A program made the translations under genes and the position numbers. Positions 21,508 through 23,347 of a stretch of 23,347 nt of DNA are shown piece by piece. The notes beneath the pieces were generated by a model. That model was not told the origin of the DNA and ran no database searches. It saw only the letters and a list, made by a program, of their open reading frames with translations. The DNA lies in the NCBI GenBank assembly GCA_920105805.1, contig CAKKTI010000346.1:1-23347 (forward strand). The letters run 5' to 3'. Numbering within the stretch: the stretch's first letter is position 1; every line of letters begins with the position of its first letter. The stretch comes from Condylostoma magnum (taxonomy: Eukaryota; Ciliophora; Heterotrichea; Heterotrichida; Condylostomatidae).

Positions 21508-22914
21508 ATGGAAAACTGCATTGAACCAACTATCAGAAAATAGATCACTGGCTTAGATTTCTGGTAATTCTATCTAGCAAATCAACAGGATATGGAATAG
21601 ACAGATAACAATGAATCTTTAAGTACTCTAAACGAATAAATCTTAACCCAACACAACTTAAAAGTTCTATGGAGAAATCTAGAAAGAGTTGATCCGCTTA
21701 TAAACATCAAAAGAATCTTCCAAATTTGCCAACTATTCACAACTACTTGCCAGCCTTTTATAGACACCTTTATTCATTACTTTATGGAAGATTATGAGAC
21801 TAAAGCTAAGTGTCTGAACTATTTGAATAGTTCGATTAGTCATTAAGCTAAATAAATCATATAAAGGCTCTACACATCAGGGAAAATATCATGGTAACCT
21901 TTTATTATTAAAGCAGGTTAGAAAAAGTAAGCTAATAGAGGTTTATAATGGATTTTGAGATAAGTTAATTTGATGAGAGCTGGAGAATATATTAGATATC
22001 AAGCAAGACAACAAAAATAATTCTAGCAACGAAAGTGGAAAGAAGAAGTCATTTGCCAACATAACGATGATTATTTCATATCAGTTTGCATTTCAAAAAG
22101 TGAATAACTAGTAGTATCTGGCGGATATGATAAGAAAGTAAGAATATGGGACTTATAAAATCCATTCAGAAACAGAATCATTGGTTAACATGATTATTAT
22201 ATATAATCAGTTTGCATTTCAAAAAGCGAATAATTAATAGTGTTAGGTGGATAAGATGGTAAAGTAAGAGTATGGGACTTGTAAAACTCATCCAAAAACA
22301 GAATCATTGGCCAACATGAGGAGGAGTTAATGTCAGTTTGCATTTCAAGAAGTGAATAAATAGTAGTATCAGGTGGATGGGATAACCAAGTAAGAGTATG
22401 GGACCTATAAAGCCTCACCAATCACAGAATCATTGGTCAACATGATGATTGTGTAGTATCAGTTTGCATTTCTAGAAGTGAATAATTAGTAGTATCAGGT
22501 GGAGAGGATAATCAAGTAAGAGTATGGGACTTATAAAACCCATCCAGAAACAGAATAATTGGCTACCATGATAGGGGGGTATACTCAATTTGTATTTCAA
22601 GAAGCGAATAGCTCATAATATCAGGTGGATAAGATAATCAAGTAAGAGTATGGGACCTATAAAATCCATCCAGAAACAGAATCATAGGCCAGCATGATGA
22701 TAGTGTATGATCAGTTTGCATTTCAAGAAGTGAATAACTAGTAGTATCAAGTGGATATGATAAGAAAGTAAGAGTATGGGACTTATAGAAATAATCTAGA
22801 AGTAGAGTTATTGGTTAACATGAACATTGGGTAGGATCAGTTTGCATTTCAAGAAATGAATAACTAGTAGTATCATGTGGAGTTGATAAGAAAGTAAGAT
22901 TATGGGAAATTTAG
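21508..22914 (+). CDS. Seven-bladed WD40 protein F, 468 aa, intact
   Basis: Starts MENCIEPTIRKQITGLDFW and reads through to VRLWEI-TAG in one frame. The N-terminal region lacks about ten residues found in A, D and E after the EIIQRV motif (between IIQRLY and SGKISW), which makes F the shortest member. Seven 42-residue blades follow, with Y, Q, W, E, Q, Y and V before the blade Asp. Invariant core strings are SVCISRSEQLVVSGG and VRVWDL. One blade junction uses TGA for Trp (VWSVC at about 22708). After the TAG the sequence stays alignable with A and E, but with 1- and 4-base length differences, so it is non-coding there. The N-terminal region is not recognised. A ligand-binding propeller is inferred. 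Confidence 0.92.
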
Positions 22915-23347
22915 TTAGGTAATTCCAATCTATTCCGAAATCACTTTAAACTTCAATTAATGTTTAGGTTTTTGCTATATTTAACTTTATCTAAGAATAT
23001 TTACTAAAAATACTTAAATCGTTATATAATCTTAATATCCTTTACTCGATGAATTGGATTTTATAATAGATATCAAATATTATATGGAAAGTTAGTTAGA
23101 TGTCCTTTTAAATTCTGTATTACTCATTCACCGAAAAGACAATGCTAATAATCCCCTTTAACCATACAAATGATTGTTTACTAGGATTAAAGTCACGTAC
23201 AAAAGACATTCAATCAAAAATGTTATAACCTATGTTAAGTAAATTATTTTTTAATATACATTATTGATACATTAATATATATTAAATAAAACACAAAAAA
23301 GTATGCTATAATTAATAATCCCTTAAATTTTGTTTTATATATAATAG
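22915..23347 (+). repeat. 3' flank of gene F, shared with A, B and E
   Basis: Immediately after the stop come the AATTCCAATCTATTCCGAAA segment (shared with A and E), then TATATTTAACTTTATCTAAG at about 22977-22996 (shared with B and E), then CCTTTTAAATTCTGTATTAC near 23104-23123 (shared with A). No gene is recognised in the remaining AT-rich sequence to the window end. Confidence 0.55.

Noticed and set aside
1-23347. tRNA genes and transposon or virus-like genes
   Set aside because: Scanning for T-loop consensus strings and for reverse transcriptase, integrase, transposase or capsid motifs found nothing convincing. Faint signals could be missed by eye.

Overview
The window is AT-rich nuclear DNA of a ciliate that reads all three usual stop codons as amino acids. 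Coding regions open only when TAA and TAG are read as Gln and TGA as Trp. The proof is internal. Paralogous genes and repeated domains swap TGA with TGG at conserved Trp positions, including the Trp of the WD dipeptide, and swap TAA/TAG with CAA at a conserved Gln. The WD40 genes nevertheless appear to end on a TAG. This combination fits a Condylostoma-like heterotrich code (NCBI table 28) better than a karyorelict code in which only TGA can terminate. The species assignment is inference.

Layout, left to right: a decayed WD40 fragment (1-215, +); an uncertain stretch (216-1554); intact WD40 gene A (1823-3274, -); a decayed WD40 fragment (about 4100-4510, -); WD40 pseudogene B (5341-6240, +); a giant membrane-protein gene C (6914 to about 14338, +, about 2,474 aa); intact WD40 gene D (15114-16544, -); a GC-richer island of unknown nature (17620-17910); a damaged Snu13/15.5K gene copy (18132-18465, -); intact WD40 gene E (19015-20454, -); intact WD40 gene F (21508-22914, +); and F's 3' flank to the window end.

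The WD40 genes form one recently amplified family of 468-483 aa proteins. Each has an N-terminal region of roughly 200 residues, mostly helical in appearance, followed by exactly seven near-identical 42-residue blades. A/B and E/F are divergent pairs with homologous spacers and 3' flanks, so a whole head-to-head cassette was duplicated. All four genes of the two pairs carry the same upstream block with a conserved inverted repeat. Within blades almost every residue is fixed except a few positions, notably the residue just before the WD40 Asp in GG-x-D. That position is a known top-face ligand hotspot, so the family looks like a diversified recognition repertoire.

Gene C encodes a signal peptide, about six concanavalin-A/laminin-G-like domains interleaved with cysteine-rich furin-like blocks, and a C-terminal multi-pass membrane region, consistent with a large cell-surface protein. 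No tRNA, rRNA, CRISPR array or recognisable transposon was found. Because no codon is an absolute stop in this code, open reading alone is weak evidence. Calls rest on domain repeats, paralogue comparison and frame continuity.
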